Shown piece after piece: positions 19,240-26,951 of a DNA stretch of 64,000 bases; within the stretch, counting starts at the first letter, position 1, and each line of letters begins with the position of its first letter. A program made the translations under genes and the position numbers. This stretch comes from an uncultured Collinsella sp. (GTDB lineage: Bacteria > Actinomycetota > Coriobacteriia > Coriobacteriales > Coriobacteriaceae). Where the stretch lies: contig CAKUOD010000002.1 in the NCBI GenBank assembly GCA_934668695.1, positions 62,001 to 126,000 on the forward strand, given 5' to 3'. Under the pieces are notes generated by a model. The model was not told the origin of the DNA. It saw nothing but the letters and a program-made list of their open reading frames with translations, and searched no databases.

Positions 19240-20147
19240 GGCAGCGGTGCGATCGCTGCGTCCGTCCCACACGCGTGGCGCAGCGAGCGCATAGCCTCCA
19301 CGAGGATGACGCCGGCGATGGCGACCGTGATGGCCACGTCGAGGGGCGTGCTCACAAACCAGAGCAACGCCATGAGATACGACCCGGCGTTAAAGGCAAA
19401 GTGCAACAGGATGGTGTAGCGGAGCTTTCCGGTCGTCACGAGCACCCAGCCAAAGATGAGACCGGCGGCGCCCGCGTAGCAGCCCTGCACCCAGTTCATG
19501 TGCATAAAACCAAAGACCGCCGCCTGCAGCACGATTGCCGCGGCGATACCCCAGGTGCTCGGGGCCGCCCAGGGCACCATGGCTCCGTCCTGCGCTTGCA
19601 CGCGGCGCCAGCGCTTCCAGAGCGGACGGCACTGCGGGTTAAACGCTCGGAGTGAAAACTCAAAAATGATGCCGCGCACCAGCAGCTCTTCGCAAAATGG
19701 AGCGCCAAGCACCGTGGTCAGCACGGCGAGGTAGCTGGTATCACCCATACCCGTTTCATCGACAAGCTCGCTGTAATCGGCCGCGGCCTCAGGCAGCAGC
19801 GACAGCACGGCGTCGGTCACGTAGCCAACGACCACCTGTAAGGCCAGGCCGATCACGATAACGCAGACGATACGTCGCCACGCGCCGCGCACTCCCCCGC
19901 CGAGCGGGCGTTCGCTTTGCCAGCGAGCCATAAACGAGCGCGGCCACAGATAGCGCCACCACAGCAGCGCCATCAAAAACGACGCCGCCTGCGCGGCAGC
20001 CTGAAGCAATTGAATGTCGAGGTCGTCGATCGAAAAACCCATGAACACCGATGCGACGCCAAGGGCGGAAAACAGAACCACGCTCAGGGCAATATCGGCA
20101 GCAACGACGCCAAAACAGGCAAGTGCCCAAACCATCGCATTGAGCAT
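19236..20147 (-). CDS. CPBP family intramembrane glutamic protease
   Basis: A 303-aa multi-pass protein of the CAAX/Abi (CPBP) protease family. The motif PFCEELLVRGIIFEF carries the catalytic EExxxR; FGFMHMNWVQG and LLHFAFNAGSY supply the second and third conserved His/Asn motifs. The start at 20147 is chosen for GAGGAGGG immediately upstream. Its stop codon overlaps that of ygiQ by 4 bases, tail to tail. Members process prenylated peptides or act in bacteriocin immunity; the role here is unknown. Confidence 0.87.
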   Translation of the reverse strand: MLNAMVWALACFGVVAADIALSVVLFSALGVASVFMGFSIDDLDIQLLQAAAQAASFLMALLWWRYLWPRSFMARWQSERPLGGGVRGAWRRIVCVIVIGLALQVVVGYVTDAVLSLLPEAAADYSELVDETGMGDTSYLAVLTTVLGAPFCEELLVRGIIFEFSLRAFNPQCRPLWKRWRRVQAQDGAMVPWAAPSTWGIAAAIVLQAAVFGFMHMNWVQGCYAGAAGLIFGWVLVTTGKLRYTILLHFAFNAGSYLMALLWFVSTPLDVAITVAIAGVILVEAMRSLRHACGTDAAIAPLP

Positions 20148-20180
20148 GCCACCCTCCTCATAACCCGGCACTTGGGACAG

Positions 20181-20384
20181 TCATTGTTGATGAGGATCGG
20201 GCGCAGCGCCAAAAGCCCCGTTGGGCGAGATGTCGAACGGGAAGGTGCCGCAGCGATTGAACGCGGCGATGAACATGCGGATGGCATTGGACGGCGTGGT
20301 GCCCACGAGCTGGGTTGCCGCCGCGAAGGCCGCCTTTTCCTCGGGCAAGACCTTCGCGACTACAGGGGTCATGTGTTCTGCCAT
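20181..20384 (-). CDS. Orphan RelB/DinJ family antitoxin
   Basis: A 67-aa protein with the ribbon-helix-helix/RelB-DinJ pattern TPVVAKVLPEEKAAFAAA...VGTTPSNAIRMFIAAFNRCGTFPFD. In TA operons this neutralises a YafQ/RelE-type RNase and represses its own promoter. No toxin ORF lies on either side: the gene stands alone between the CPBP protease and the ABC transporter end. AAGGAAG precedes the ATG at 20384. It may be a remnant, or act on a toxin encoded elsewhere. Confidence 0.75.
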   Translation of the reverse strand: MAEHMTPVVAKVLPEEKAAFAAATQLVGTTPSNAIRMFIAAFNRCGTFPFDISPNGAFGAAPDPHQQ

Positions 20385-20498
20385 GGCGCTTCCTTTTTGA
20401 AACGACGGTGGTGCGGATAGATGCGGGCCACGCGGCTGGGCGACGGGCTGTGAAGGCAACCCGATTGGCCCGCATCCAGAGTTTGTTTCTGCGGCGTT

Positions 20499-20528
20499 GG
20501 TATTACTTGGTATTCCTAAGTATTACCC
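20499..20528. promoter_or_regulatory. Three 10-bp direct repeats upstream of the RelB-like gene
   Basis: GGTATTACTT (20499), GGTATTCCTA (20509) and AGTATTACCC (20519) follow each other with exact 10-bp spacing, one helical turn, and the outer two also form an inverted pair. This is the layout expected for cooperative binding by a ribbon-helix-helix dimer such as RelB. It lies about 115 bp upstream of the antitoxin start. Confidence 0.4.
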
Positions 20529-20544
20529 CGCAGATAGAATAACA

Positions 20545-20568
20545 CATCTGCCCCCGTAGGGCCAGATG
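20545..20568 (-). terminator. Possible terminator hairpin after the ABC transporter gene
   Basis: CATCTG...CAGATG arms with a GC-rich inner stem (CCC/GGG) lie 49 nt beyond the ABC gene stop (20617) on the minus strand. The following tract is only moderately T-rich, so the call is tentative. Confidence 0.4.
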
Positions 20569-20616
20569 AAAAGAGATCATTTTGTTGTTGAGTTTGAGCT
20601 TGAGCTTGGCCGTCTT

Positions 20617-21993
20617 TTAGAGCGTGATGAGGTTTGTGATGTTGAGGGCCTGAGCGTCGGTCGTGTCGTGCGTGGCGAGCAGAAGCATGCGGCCATCGAG
20701 CAGGTCGAGCACAGCCTCGGCAGTCGCATCGCGAGCGGCGGCATCCAGGCCGGTAAAGGGCTCATCCAGAATGACGGCGTCGCCGGGGCACAGTAGGGCG
20801 CGGGCGATCTCGACGCGCCGGCGCTGTCCGCCCGAAAGCTCGGCCACGCGAGCCTGAACGTCAATCCCCGGCACCAGCAGGCGCAGCAATGCCGCCGCGC
20901 TCGAAGCATCCACGCGCGCGTCGGCACACACCAGCACGTTATCCAAGGCGGAGGCATCCTCGACCAGACGCACGTCCTGATACACCATGGAGCACGGCGC
21001 GCACTCCCCCGCTGCCAGCGTCAGCAGTGTCGACTTGCCCACGCCCGAGGCGCCCATCACGCAGGCTCGTCCGCCCGCAGGCACGTTGAGCACCAGACCG
21101 TCCAGCGCCGGCGCCCAGGGTGCGCGATCGCCTACGGCAAGCGCGAGCTCCGCCGCCGCGCCAGCACCCGCAGCCCCCGCACGCCCGCGCAGCCCACGCC
21201 CATGCGTCCGCACGGCCGCCCGCCACGCCACGGGACCCGAAGCCTGCAGCAACCACACCAGTACGCGCTCGCACGCCCACGAGGCGGCAACAACCAGCAC
21301 GGTCCACGCCAGCAGGTCAGCCGTCTCAATCAAAAGTTTTGCCTGATAGATGCGCTCGCCCACGGTACCCAGCGCCATGCCGATGAGCTCGGCTGCCACG
21401 CCGGCCTTCCAGCCCATACCAATCACGGCCCGGGCGCACGAAAGCACAAACGGCAACACCTCGCGCCAGGTATGGGCGCAAAACAGACGCCAGCCCCGCA
21501 CGCCATGCATGCGGAACATCTGCTCCAGCGGCTTATTCACCTGCGACAGGCCCTCAGCCAGCGAAAAATACACGCCCGGCAGCGCCATCAAAAAGACCGC
21601 GGCGATGCTCACGCGCGCCGATCCCAGCCAAATGAGCAGCAGGACCACCACACAGGCGACCGGCGTCGCCTTCACAAACGAAAGCGCCGGCGCCACCAGG
21701 CGCGCAAACGCCCGCGATCGTGATGAGACCCCGGCAAGTACGCCGCCGCATACCGCGGCAAGCGCCAGCCCGCCCAGAATCCGCGCGCCCGAGCCCGCCA
21801 AAATCGCCCACGTGCCGGCATCGCACACCAGTCGCAGCAACGCCACCACAACGGCACCCGGCCCCGGCAAGATCAACGGCTGAGCCACCAGCGCCACCAC
21901 CAGCATCCACGCGGCAAGCCAAAAGGCGGCGACGGCACCTGTTGCCGCCACCGCCTTCACACGCTCTGTCATTTGTCGAGCAAACGCACGCAC
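20617..21993 (-). CDS. ABC transporter fusion: SsuC-like permease plus ATPase
   Basis: A single 458-aa chain carries an inner-membrane permease (residues 1-255, about six segments, with an EAA-type loop near HTWREVLPFVLSCARAVIGMGWKAG) and an ATPase (about 280-458). The ATPase has Walker A GASGVGKST (314-322), Q339, signature LSGGQ (386-390), Walker B AVILDEP (from 406) and switch H442, so it should be active, though it is short for the family. Permease and ATPase are usually separate proteins in taurine/nitrate/aliphatic-sulfonate importers. It starts 3 nt after the stop of the binding-protein gene and ends the hydrogenase operon. The substrate is unknown. Confidence 0.85.
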   Translation of the reverse strand: MRAFARQMTERVKAVAATGAVAAFWLAAWMLVVALVAQPLILPGPGAVVVALLRLVCDAGTWAILAGSGARILGGLALAAVCGGVLAGVSSRSRAFARLVAPALSFVKATPVACVVVLLLIWLGSARVSIAAVFLMALPGVYFSLAEGLSQVNKPLEQMFRMHGVRGWRLFCAHTWREVLPFVLSCARAVIGMGWKAGVAAELIGMALGTVGERIYQAKLLIETADLLAWTVLVVAASWACERVLVWLLQASGPVAWRAAVRTHGRGLRGRAGAAGAGAAAELALAVGDRAPWAPALDGLVLNVPAGGRACVMGASGVGKSTLLTLAAGECAPCSMVYQDVRLVEDASALDNVLVCADARVDASSAAALLRLLVPGIDVQARVAELSGGQRRRVEIARALLCPGDAVILDEPFTGLDAAARDATAEAVLDLLDGRMLLLATHDTTDAQALNITNLITL

Positions 21994-21996
21994 GGG

Positions 21997-23055
21997 CTAC
22001 TCCATGTAGTAGAAATCGTCAGCCGGAAGTTTACCACCCACGGCGCTCGCGTCCGCATCGGACAGCACCTGCAGATACCCGCTAAGTGCCGCTTTCATAT
22101 CCTTGCCCGTCTGGCACACGAGCATGCACCCGGGAATCGCCTTCTCGGCAATCTTGGCGTTGTCCACGATGCCGGCATCGACCACGGCCTGCGCCCAGTC
22201 CGCCGGCGCCGCGTTGATAGCCTTAACGCTCGCCTCGTGGCAGCTCAAGAACTCCGCCACGGCCTCGGGATGCTCTTCGGCAAACGCACGGCGCACCACG
22301 GTCACGCCCGTCAGCAGGCGCGAGCCCGTGTCGCCCGCCAGGTCGTCCCACACGTCGGTCAGGCTCACCGGTGCCGACAGCTTGCCCTCGCTCTTAGCGA
22401 TGGCCGCGGTCTTAAACGGCTCGGGCAGCACGCCCACGGCGGACGGATCGGTCAGCAGCGCCGACAGCACCTCGGTGGGCTCGCTCTTAAACTCGAGCGT
22501 CACCTGGCCGGTCAGACCCGCGCGCTCCAGCAGGTAGTTCATCACGTACTCCGGCGTGGTGCCCTTGCCCGTCATGTAGACGGTGCGGCCCGCCAAGTCG
22601 CCAAACGAGGTCACGCCGGCATCGCCTGTCACCACGTTCAGCACGCCCAGCGTGTTGATGTCGATGACCTGCACCGCGCCCTCGGTCTTGTTGTAGAGCA
22701 CGCTCGCCACGTTGGCCGGGACCAGGGCGATATCGACATCGCCCTGAATGACCTTGGGCACGATCTCGTCGGCGGCGGTGTTGATCGCAAAGTCGAACTT
22801 ATTGTCCGTCTCTCTGTTTGCGGCCTGGTCCATAAACTGCACCAGACCGATCGAGGTCGGCCCCTTGAGCGAGGCGACGTGCACCTCAACCGGCTCGGCG
22901 GCAGCACTGTCCGCAGCAGACCCGGCGGCCGAGCCCGTGGCGGACCCGGCACCGGCAGCCCCGCCGCCACAGCCCGCGAGCGCAAGCGACAGCGCGCCGG
23001 CGGCGAGCGCCGAGGCAAACCCCCGGCGCGACATCTCAAAATCAAATGCGCGCAT
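21997..23055 (-). CDS. ABC transporter substrate-binding lipoprotein (NMT1/SsuA-like)
   Basis: A 352-aa lipoprotein with a twin-arginine-like signal SRRGFASALAAGALSLALAGC; the lipobox Cys is residue 29, followed by a Gly/Ala/Ser linker. The mature part matches the NMT1/THI5-like periplasmic binding fold used for thiamine precursors, sulfonates or nitrate (ADEIVPKVIQGDVDIALVPANVASVLYN). The ATG at 23055 lies 2 nt after the hydrogenase stop; an overlapping GTG at 23064 is less well placed for GAGGGG. The cognate permease-ATPase follows directly. The ligand is unknown; cotranscription with a hydrogenase is unusual. Confidence 0.87.
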   Translation of the reverse strand: MRAFDFEMSRRGFASALAAGALSLALAGCGGGAAGAGSATGSAAGSAADSAAAEPVEVHVASLKGPTSIGLVQFMDQAANRETDNKFDFAINTAADEIVPKVIQGDVDIALVPANVASVLYNKTEGAVQVIDINTLGVLNVVTGDAGVTSFGDLAGRTVYMTGKGTTPEYVMNYLLERAGLTGQVTLEFKSEPTEVLSALLTDPSAVGVLPEPFKTAAIAKSEGKLSAPVSLTDVWDDLAGDTGSRLLTGVTVVRRAFAEEHPEAVAEFLSCHEASVKAINAAPADWAQAVVDAGIVDNAKIAEKAIPGCMLVCQTGKDMKAALSGYLQVLSDADASAVGGKLPADDFYYME

Positions 23056-23057
23056 CG

Positions 23058-24869
23058 CTAGCACGTCCCCTCGTTAGGCATCGTCCATGCGTGATGGTCG
23101 GTATGCAGCAACTCCTCGGCCAGCGGCGAAAGCGGTGCGCCCAAGAACTCGCGGTAGCACGCCTGGACATCGGGGTTCTCGTGCGAGAAGCGAATGTCCG
23201 CCTTCGCATCCAGGCCCCACAGCACCTGACCACGCTCGGCCGCCAGCTCGCAGCCATCGTGGATGGGCTGACCGCCGCCGCCAACGCAGCCGCCGGGGCA
23301 CGCCATGACCTCGACGAAGTCATAGCTCACGCGCCCATCGCGAATCGCGTCGAGCAGACGGGCAGCGTTGCCCAGCCCGTGCGCCACGGCGACGCGCACC
23401 TTGGTGCCGTCGATATCGGCAACGGCTTCCTTCCAGCCGTCGAGCCCGCGCACGTCGGTGAAGAAGTCGGCATCGGGGTTCTTACCCGTCACCAGGTAAT
23501 ATGCCGAGCGCACCGCGGCTTCCATCACGCCGCCCGTGGCGCCAAAAATCACGCCCGCGCCCGTGCCAAAGCCCAGCGGCGTATCGAGCGGCTCCTCGAC
23601 GAGCGTGTCCACGCTCACGTGGTTCGCGCGGATCATGCGCACCATCTCGCGCACCGTCAGCGCAACGTCAACGTCGGGCGTACCATCCTCGCCCACCATG
23701 CTCGGCAGCGCGCGCTCGGCCTTCTTGGCCGTGCACGGCATCACGGACACCACAAACAGGCGCTCGGGCTCCACGCCCAGCGCCTTGGCGTAATAGGTCT
23801 TGGCGATGGCGCCGAACATCTGCTGCGGCGACTTGGACGTGGACAGGCTGTCGACAAACTCGGGGTAACGTGCCTTCACAAAGCGCACCCAGCCCGGGCA
23901 GCAGCTCGTGAACATGGGCCAGCCACGGCTGTCGCCCTCGCCCTTGGCGGCCTCGCCCAGGCGCTCGAGCAGCTCGGAACCCTCCTCCATAATGGTGAGG
24001 TCGGCCGAGAAATCGGTGTCGAACACGTACTCAAAGCCCACACGGCGCAGCGCGCAGGCCAGGCGCTCAACGGTAGCCTCCTCACGCGAAATGCCGAGCT
24101 CCTCGCCCCAGGCACTACGCACGGCCGGCGCGATCTGCACCAGCACGATCTTGTCGGGATCGGCGATGGCATCGAACACGGTCTCGGTATCGTCGCGCTC
24201 GCGCAGCGCGCCCGTCGGGCAATGCGTGATGCACTGGCCGCACGCGACGCAATCGGTCTTGCCGATCGGCGCGCGCCCGCGGGTGCCCACGGCGGTATGC
24301 GTGGCGCGGTTGGTCAGATCCCAAATACCGAGACCCTGCACGCTCTCGCACACCTTGATGCAGCGCATGCACTTGATGCACTTGTCGTTGTCGCGGATGA
24401 TGGGGAAATCGAAGTCCCAGCCCTCGCGCGCCAGGTGCTGCTCGTACGGCAGGTAGAAGATCCCTAAGTCGTTGGCGATGGTCTGCAGGTTGCAGTTGCC
24501 GCTGCGCACGCAGCTCGTGCAACGCGAATCGTGCTGGGACAGCAGCAGCTGCACGTTGGTACGACGGGCCTCGCGGGCCTTGGGGCTGTTGGTGTGGACC
24601 ACCATGCCGTCGAGCACGTAGTTGTTGCAGGCGGCAACCAGCTGGTCGCAGCCCTCGACCTCGACCACGCACACGCGGCAGCCGCCGATCTCGTTCAGAT
24701 CGCGCAGGTAGCACAGGGTGGGAATCTGGATGCCGGCAGACTTGGCAGCGTCCAGGATCGTGGTGTGCTCGGGCACCACGACTTCGCAATTATCGATCGT
24801 GAGCTTGACCATATTGAGTGCTCCGCTTTCGGTGTTGTCGCTGACAGTGGGGTTGTTGAGCTCTACCAT
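23058..24869 (-). CDS. [FeFe] hydrogenase, group A type
   Basis: Catalyses reversible H2 formation. In 603 aa the modules are: N-terminal 2Fe-2S (C53, C64, C67, C81), a His-Cys3 4Fe-4S cluster (H113, C117, C120, C126), two 4Fe-4S clusters (C164-C174 and C207-C217), and the H-cluster domain with TSCCPGW (from 321), MPCTAKKAE (C379) and EVMACPGGCVGGGGQP (C524, C528). All key residues are present. The start at 24869 has GGAGGGAGG 8 nt upstream and overlaps the end of the preceding gene; an ATG at 24812 is an alternative. Its neighbour is a NuoF/GltD-like fusion, so NAD(P)H is the likely electron partner. The maturases HydEFG are not in the window. Confidence 0.95.
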   Translation of the reverse strand: MVELNNPTVSDNTESGALNMVKLTIDNCEVVVPEHTTILDAAKSAGIQIPTLCYLRDLNEIGGCRVCVVEVEGCDQLVAACNNYVLDGMVVHTNSPKAREARRTNVQLLLSQHDSRCTSCVRSGNCNLQTIANDLGIFYLPYEQHLAREGWDFDFPIIRDNDKCIKCMRCIKVCESVQGLGIWDLTNRATHTAVGTRGRAPIGKTDCVACGQCITHCPTGALRERDDTETVFDAIADPDKIVLVQIAPAVRSAWGEELGISREEATVERLACALRRVGFEYVFDTDFSADLTIMEEGSELLERLGEAAKGEGDSRGWPMFTSCCPGWVRFVKARYPEFVDSLSTSKSPQQMFGAIAKTYYAKALGVEPERLFVVSVMPCTAKKAERALPSMVGEDGTPDVDVALTVREMVRMIRANHVSVDTLVEEPLDTPLGFGTGAGVIFGATGGVMEAAVRSAYYLVTGKNPDADFFTDVRGLDGWKEAVADIDGTKVRVAVAHGLGNAARLLDAIRDGRVSYDFVEVMACPGGCVGGGGQPIHDGCELAAERGQVLWGLDAKADIRFSHENPDVQACYREFLGAPLSPLAEELLHTDHHAWTMPNEGTC

Positions 24870-26695
24870 TCCAGGTTCCTCCCTCCGCGGAATGCGCCAA
24901 AGCCAAAGTGGTCGCAACGCAGGCAGCGGCTCGCCTCCTGGCGTGCCTCCTCCTCGGTAAGACCCTGCTCGACCAGATTCCAATCGTGAATGCGCTCGCC
25001 GGCCTCGCGCTCGCCCAGTTCGCAGCGGCCGCACTCGTGCTTTCCCTTAAACTGCACGGTCGGCAGTTCCACATCGAGCTTGATCTTGTGGTCGAAGCCC
25101 AGGTAGCGGTCGATATTTGCCGAAGCCACGCGGCCGGCGTTGATGGCGCGGATAACGGTGGCGGGACCGGTCTGGCAGTCGCCACCGCTAAAGAGACCTT
25201 CGAAGTTGGGCACGGCGCCGTCCGAATCGGTGACCACGCAGCCCCACTTGCAGGCGATGCCCATGTCCTCAAACGGCTTGGAATCGATGTCCTGGCCAAT
25301 GGCCACAAACACACGCTCGCACGGAATGATGCGCTCGGGCGTGGCGGCGGCACGCGGGGCCGGACGACCGCGACGGGGCTCGCCGATGATCTGCGGCTGC
25401 ACGCGCAGGCCGTTCACGCGACCGTCCTCGCCCGTCTCGATAGCGAGCGGTGCGGTGAGCTCCAGCACCTCGCAGCCCTCGGCCTGGGCGCCGGCAATCT
25501 CGGCGTCCTGGGCCGTCATATCGCAGATGCGACGGCGGTAGACGATGCTCACCTTTTCGGCACCGCAGCGCACGGCAGAGCGGGCCACGTCCATGGCCAC
25601 GTTGCCGCCGCCGATGACGCACACGCGCTGGCCACTCAGGTCGGGCAGCTCGTCGTCGCCGATAGCGCGCAGCATCTTGACGGCCGACTCCACGCCGGGA
25701 GCTTCTTCGCCCGGAAGACCGAGCTTCTTGTCACTGTGGGCACCAATGGCCAGGTAGACGGCATCGAACTCGTCGCGCAGGCGGGCAAGCTCCTCGCCGT
25801 TGACGGAGTGCTCGAGCTCCACGTCGATACCGGCGCTCAAGATCCAGTCGATCTCGGCCTGAAGACGCTCGCGCGGCAGACGGTAGCTGGGGATGCCGTA
25901 GCGCAGCATGCCGCCCAGGTGGTGGCGCTGCTCAAAGATGGTCACCTTGTGGCCCATCACAGCGAGGTAGTAGGCGCAGGAAAGGCCGGCCGGGCCGCCG
26001 CCGATCACGGCGATGCGCTTGCCGGTGTTGTCGGCCACGGTGGGCTTGTAGTCGTTGAGGTCGCTGTGCTCAACGGCGAAGCGCTTGAGAGCCAGGATGT
26101 TCATGGGGTCGTCGACCATGCCACGGCGGCAGTGCATCTCACAGGGATGCTCGCACACCAGGCCGCAGACGAGCGGCAGCGGATTGTTCTTGCGGATGAC
26201 CTTGACGGCGTCGGCATAGCGGCCGGCCTCGACCAGCGAAATGTACCCGGGAATGTCGACGTGCGCCGGGCAGCCCGAGACGCACGGGACGCGGGCCTCG
26301 CGGTCAAAGCCGCAGGAGTGCTCGCGGATGTGATGCTCAAAATCGTCGCGGAAGCCGCGAATGGCCGTGAGTGCCATGGCGCCAGCTTCGTAGCCGATGG
26401 CGCAGTCGCTCGAAAGATAGATGGTACGGGCCGTGCGCTCAATCAGGTTGAGCGTGGACTCATCGGCACGCCCTTCGAGCACATCGGCGAGCAGGTCGCT
26501 CAGCGCGCTCAGCCCCACACGGCAGGGCGTGCACTTGCCGCAGCTCTGGGTGGAGCACAGGTTGACAAGCGCCGCCGTAAATTCAACGGGACACGGGGCG
26601 AGCGAACTCACCGCCAGACGGCGTCCGAGCGCATCGTGCAGGTCGTCCATGACGGCCTGAGCGTGGCTGCGTTCCATTACATGCAGTCGAGCCAT
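24863..26695 (-). CDS. NuoF-type 4Fe-4S / GltD-like FAD oxidoreductase fusion
   Basis: A 610-aa predicted electron-transfer partner of the hydrogenase. Residues 1-115 match only the C-terminal iron-sulfur end of NuoF/HydB (SCGKCTPCR, C52/C55/C58, and C98); the FMN/NADH domain of NuoF is absent. From about 125 on it is a GltD-like chain: Fer4_20 cysteines (VSGCPAHVDIPGY, LVCEHPCEMHC), FAD motif GGGPAG, NADP/NAD motif GGGNVAMDVARSA and the C-terminal FAD motif. A late Cys motif (HECGRCELG) could bind another cluster. The stop overlaps the hydrogenase start. Hydrogenases next to GltD homologs are classed as group A2; a role in NAD(P)H-linked H2 turnover is inferred. The start at 26695 follows GAGAGGGGA. 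Confidence 0.85.
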   Translation of the reverse strand: MARLHVMERSHAQAVMDDLHDALGRRLAVSSLAPCPVEFTAALVNLCSTQSCGKCTPCRVGLSALSDLLADVLEGRADESTLNLIERTARTIYLSSDCAIGYEAGAMALTAIRGFRDDFEHHIREHSCGFDREARVPCVSGCPAHVDIPGYISLVEAGRYADAVKVIRKNNPLPLVCGLVCEHPCEMHCRRGMVDDPMNILALKRFAVEHSDLNDYKPTVADNTGKRIAVIGGGPAGLSCAYYLAVMGHKVTIFEQRHHLGGMLRYGIPSYRLPRERLQAEIDWILSAGIDVELEHSVNGEELARLRDEFDAVYLAIGAHSDKKLGLPGEEAPGVESAVKMLRAIGDDELPDLSGQRVCVIGGGNVAMDVARSAVRCGAEKVSIVYRRRICDMTAQDAEIAGAQAEGCEVLELTAPLAIETGEDGRVNGLRVQPQIIGEPRRGRPAPRAAATPERIIPCERVFVAIGQDIDSKPFEDMGIACKWGCVVTDSDGAVPNFEGLFSGGDCQTGPATVIRAINAGRVASANIDRYLGFDHKIKLDVELPTVQFKGKHECGRCELGEREAGERIHDWNLVEQGLTEEEARQEASRCLRCDHFGFGAFRGGRNLEW

Positions 26696-26759
26696 AAGAT
26701 CCCCTCTCACATGGCAGCCCGGAGGCGAGGCCGGGCGAAATTGCTACACGCACAACACT

Positions 26760-26780
26760 GACCTAAAAAGTTGTTAGGTC
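26760..26780. promoter_or_regulatory. Palindrome ahead of the hydrogenase operon
   Basis: GACCTAA (26760-26766) and TTAGGTC (26774-26780) form a perfect 7-bp inverted repeat with a 7-bp centre, 65 bp upstream of the first gene of the operon. It is a candidate operator or leader hairpin. Confidence 0.35.
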
Positions 26781-26856
26781 TCCACGCAGTTCGGCAGGCG
26801 GCATGAAATGTCACCCTCAGCGGTGAAAAAGAACATTACCGCAGATAAATGCCATA

Positions 26857-26878
26857 TTTGATAAAACGCGTTACCAAA
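26857..26878. promoter_or_regulatory. Second palindrome ahead of the hydrogenase operon
   Basis: TTTGATAA - AACGCG - TTACCAAA (22 bp, 7 of 8 arm positions matched) lies 162-183 bp upstream of the operon start. It looks like a dimeric regulator site; it resembles, but does not match, Rex and FNR sites. A redox regulator is a guess. Confidence 0.35.
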
Positions 26879-26882
26879 TGAC

Positions 26883-26918
26883 AATGCCCCACCCACGCAA
26901 TCACGTGGACGGGGCATT
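26883..26918 (-). terminator. Hairpin after the GH4 glucosidase gene
   Basis: AATGCCCC pairs with GGGGCATT with an extra CCAC/GTGG inner stem. It lies 34 nt past the stop at 26952. The T-tract on the minus strand is weak. Confidence 0.6.
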
Positions 26919-26951
26919 GCTCATGGTATGCGGCCAGTGAGCCTGTTGCTT

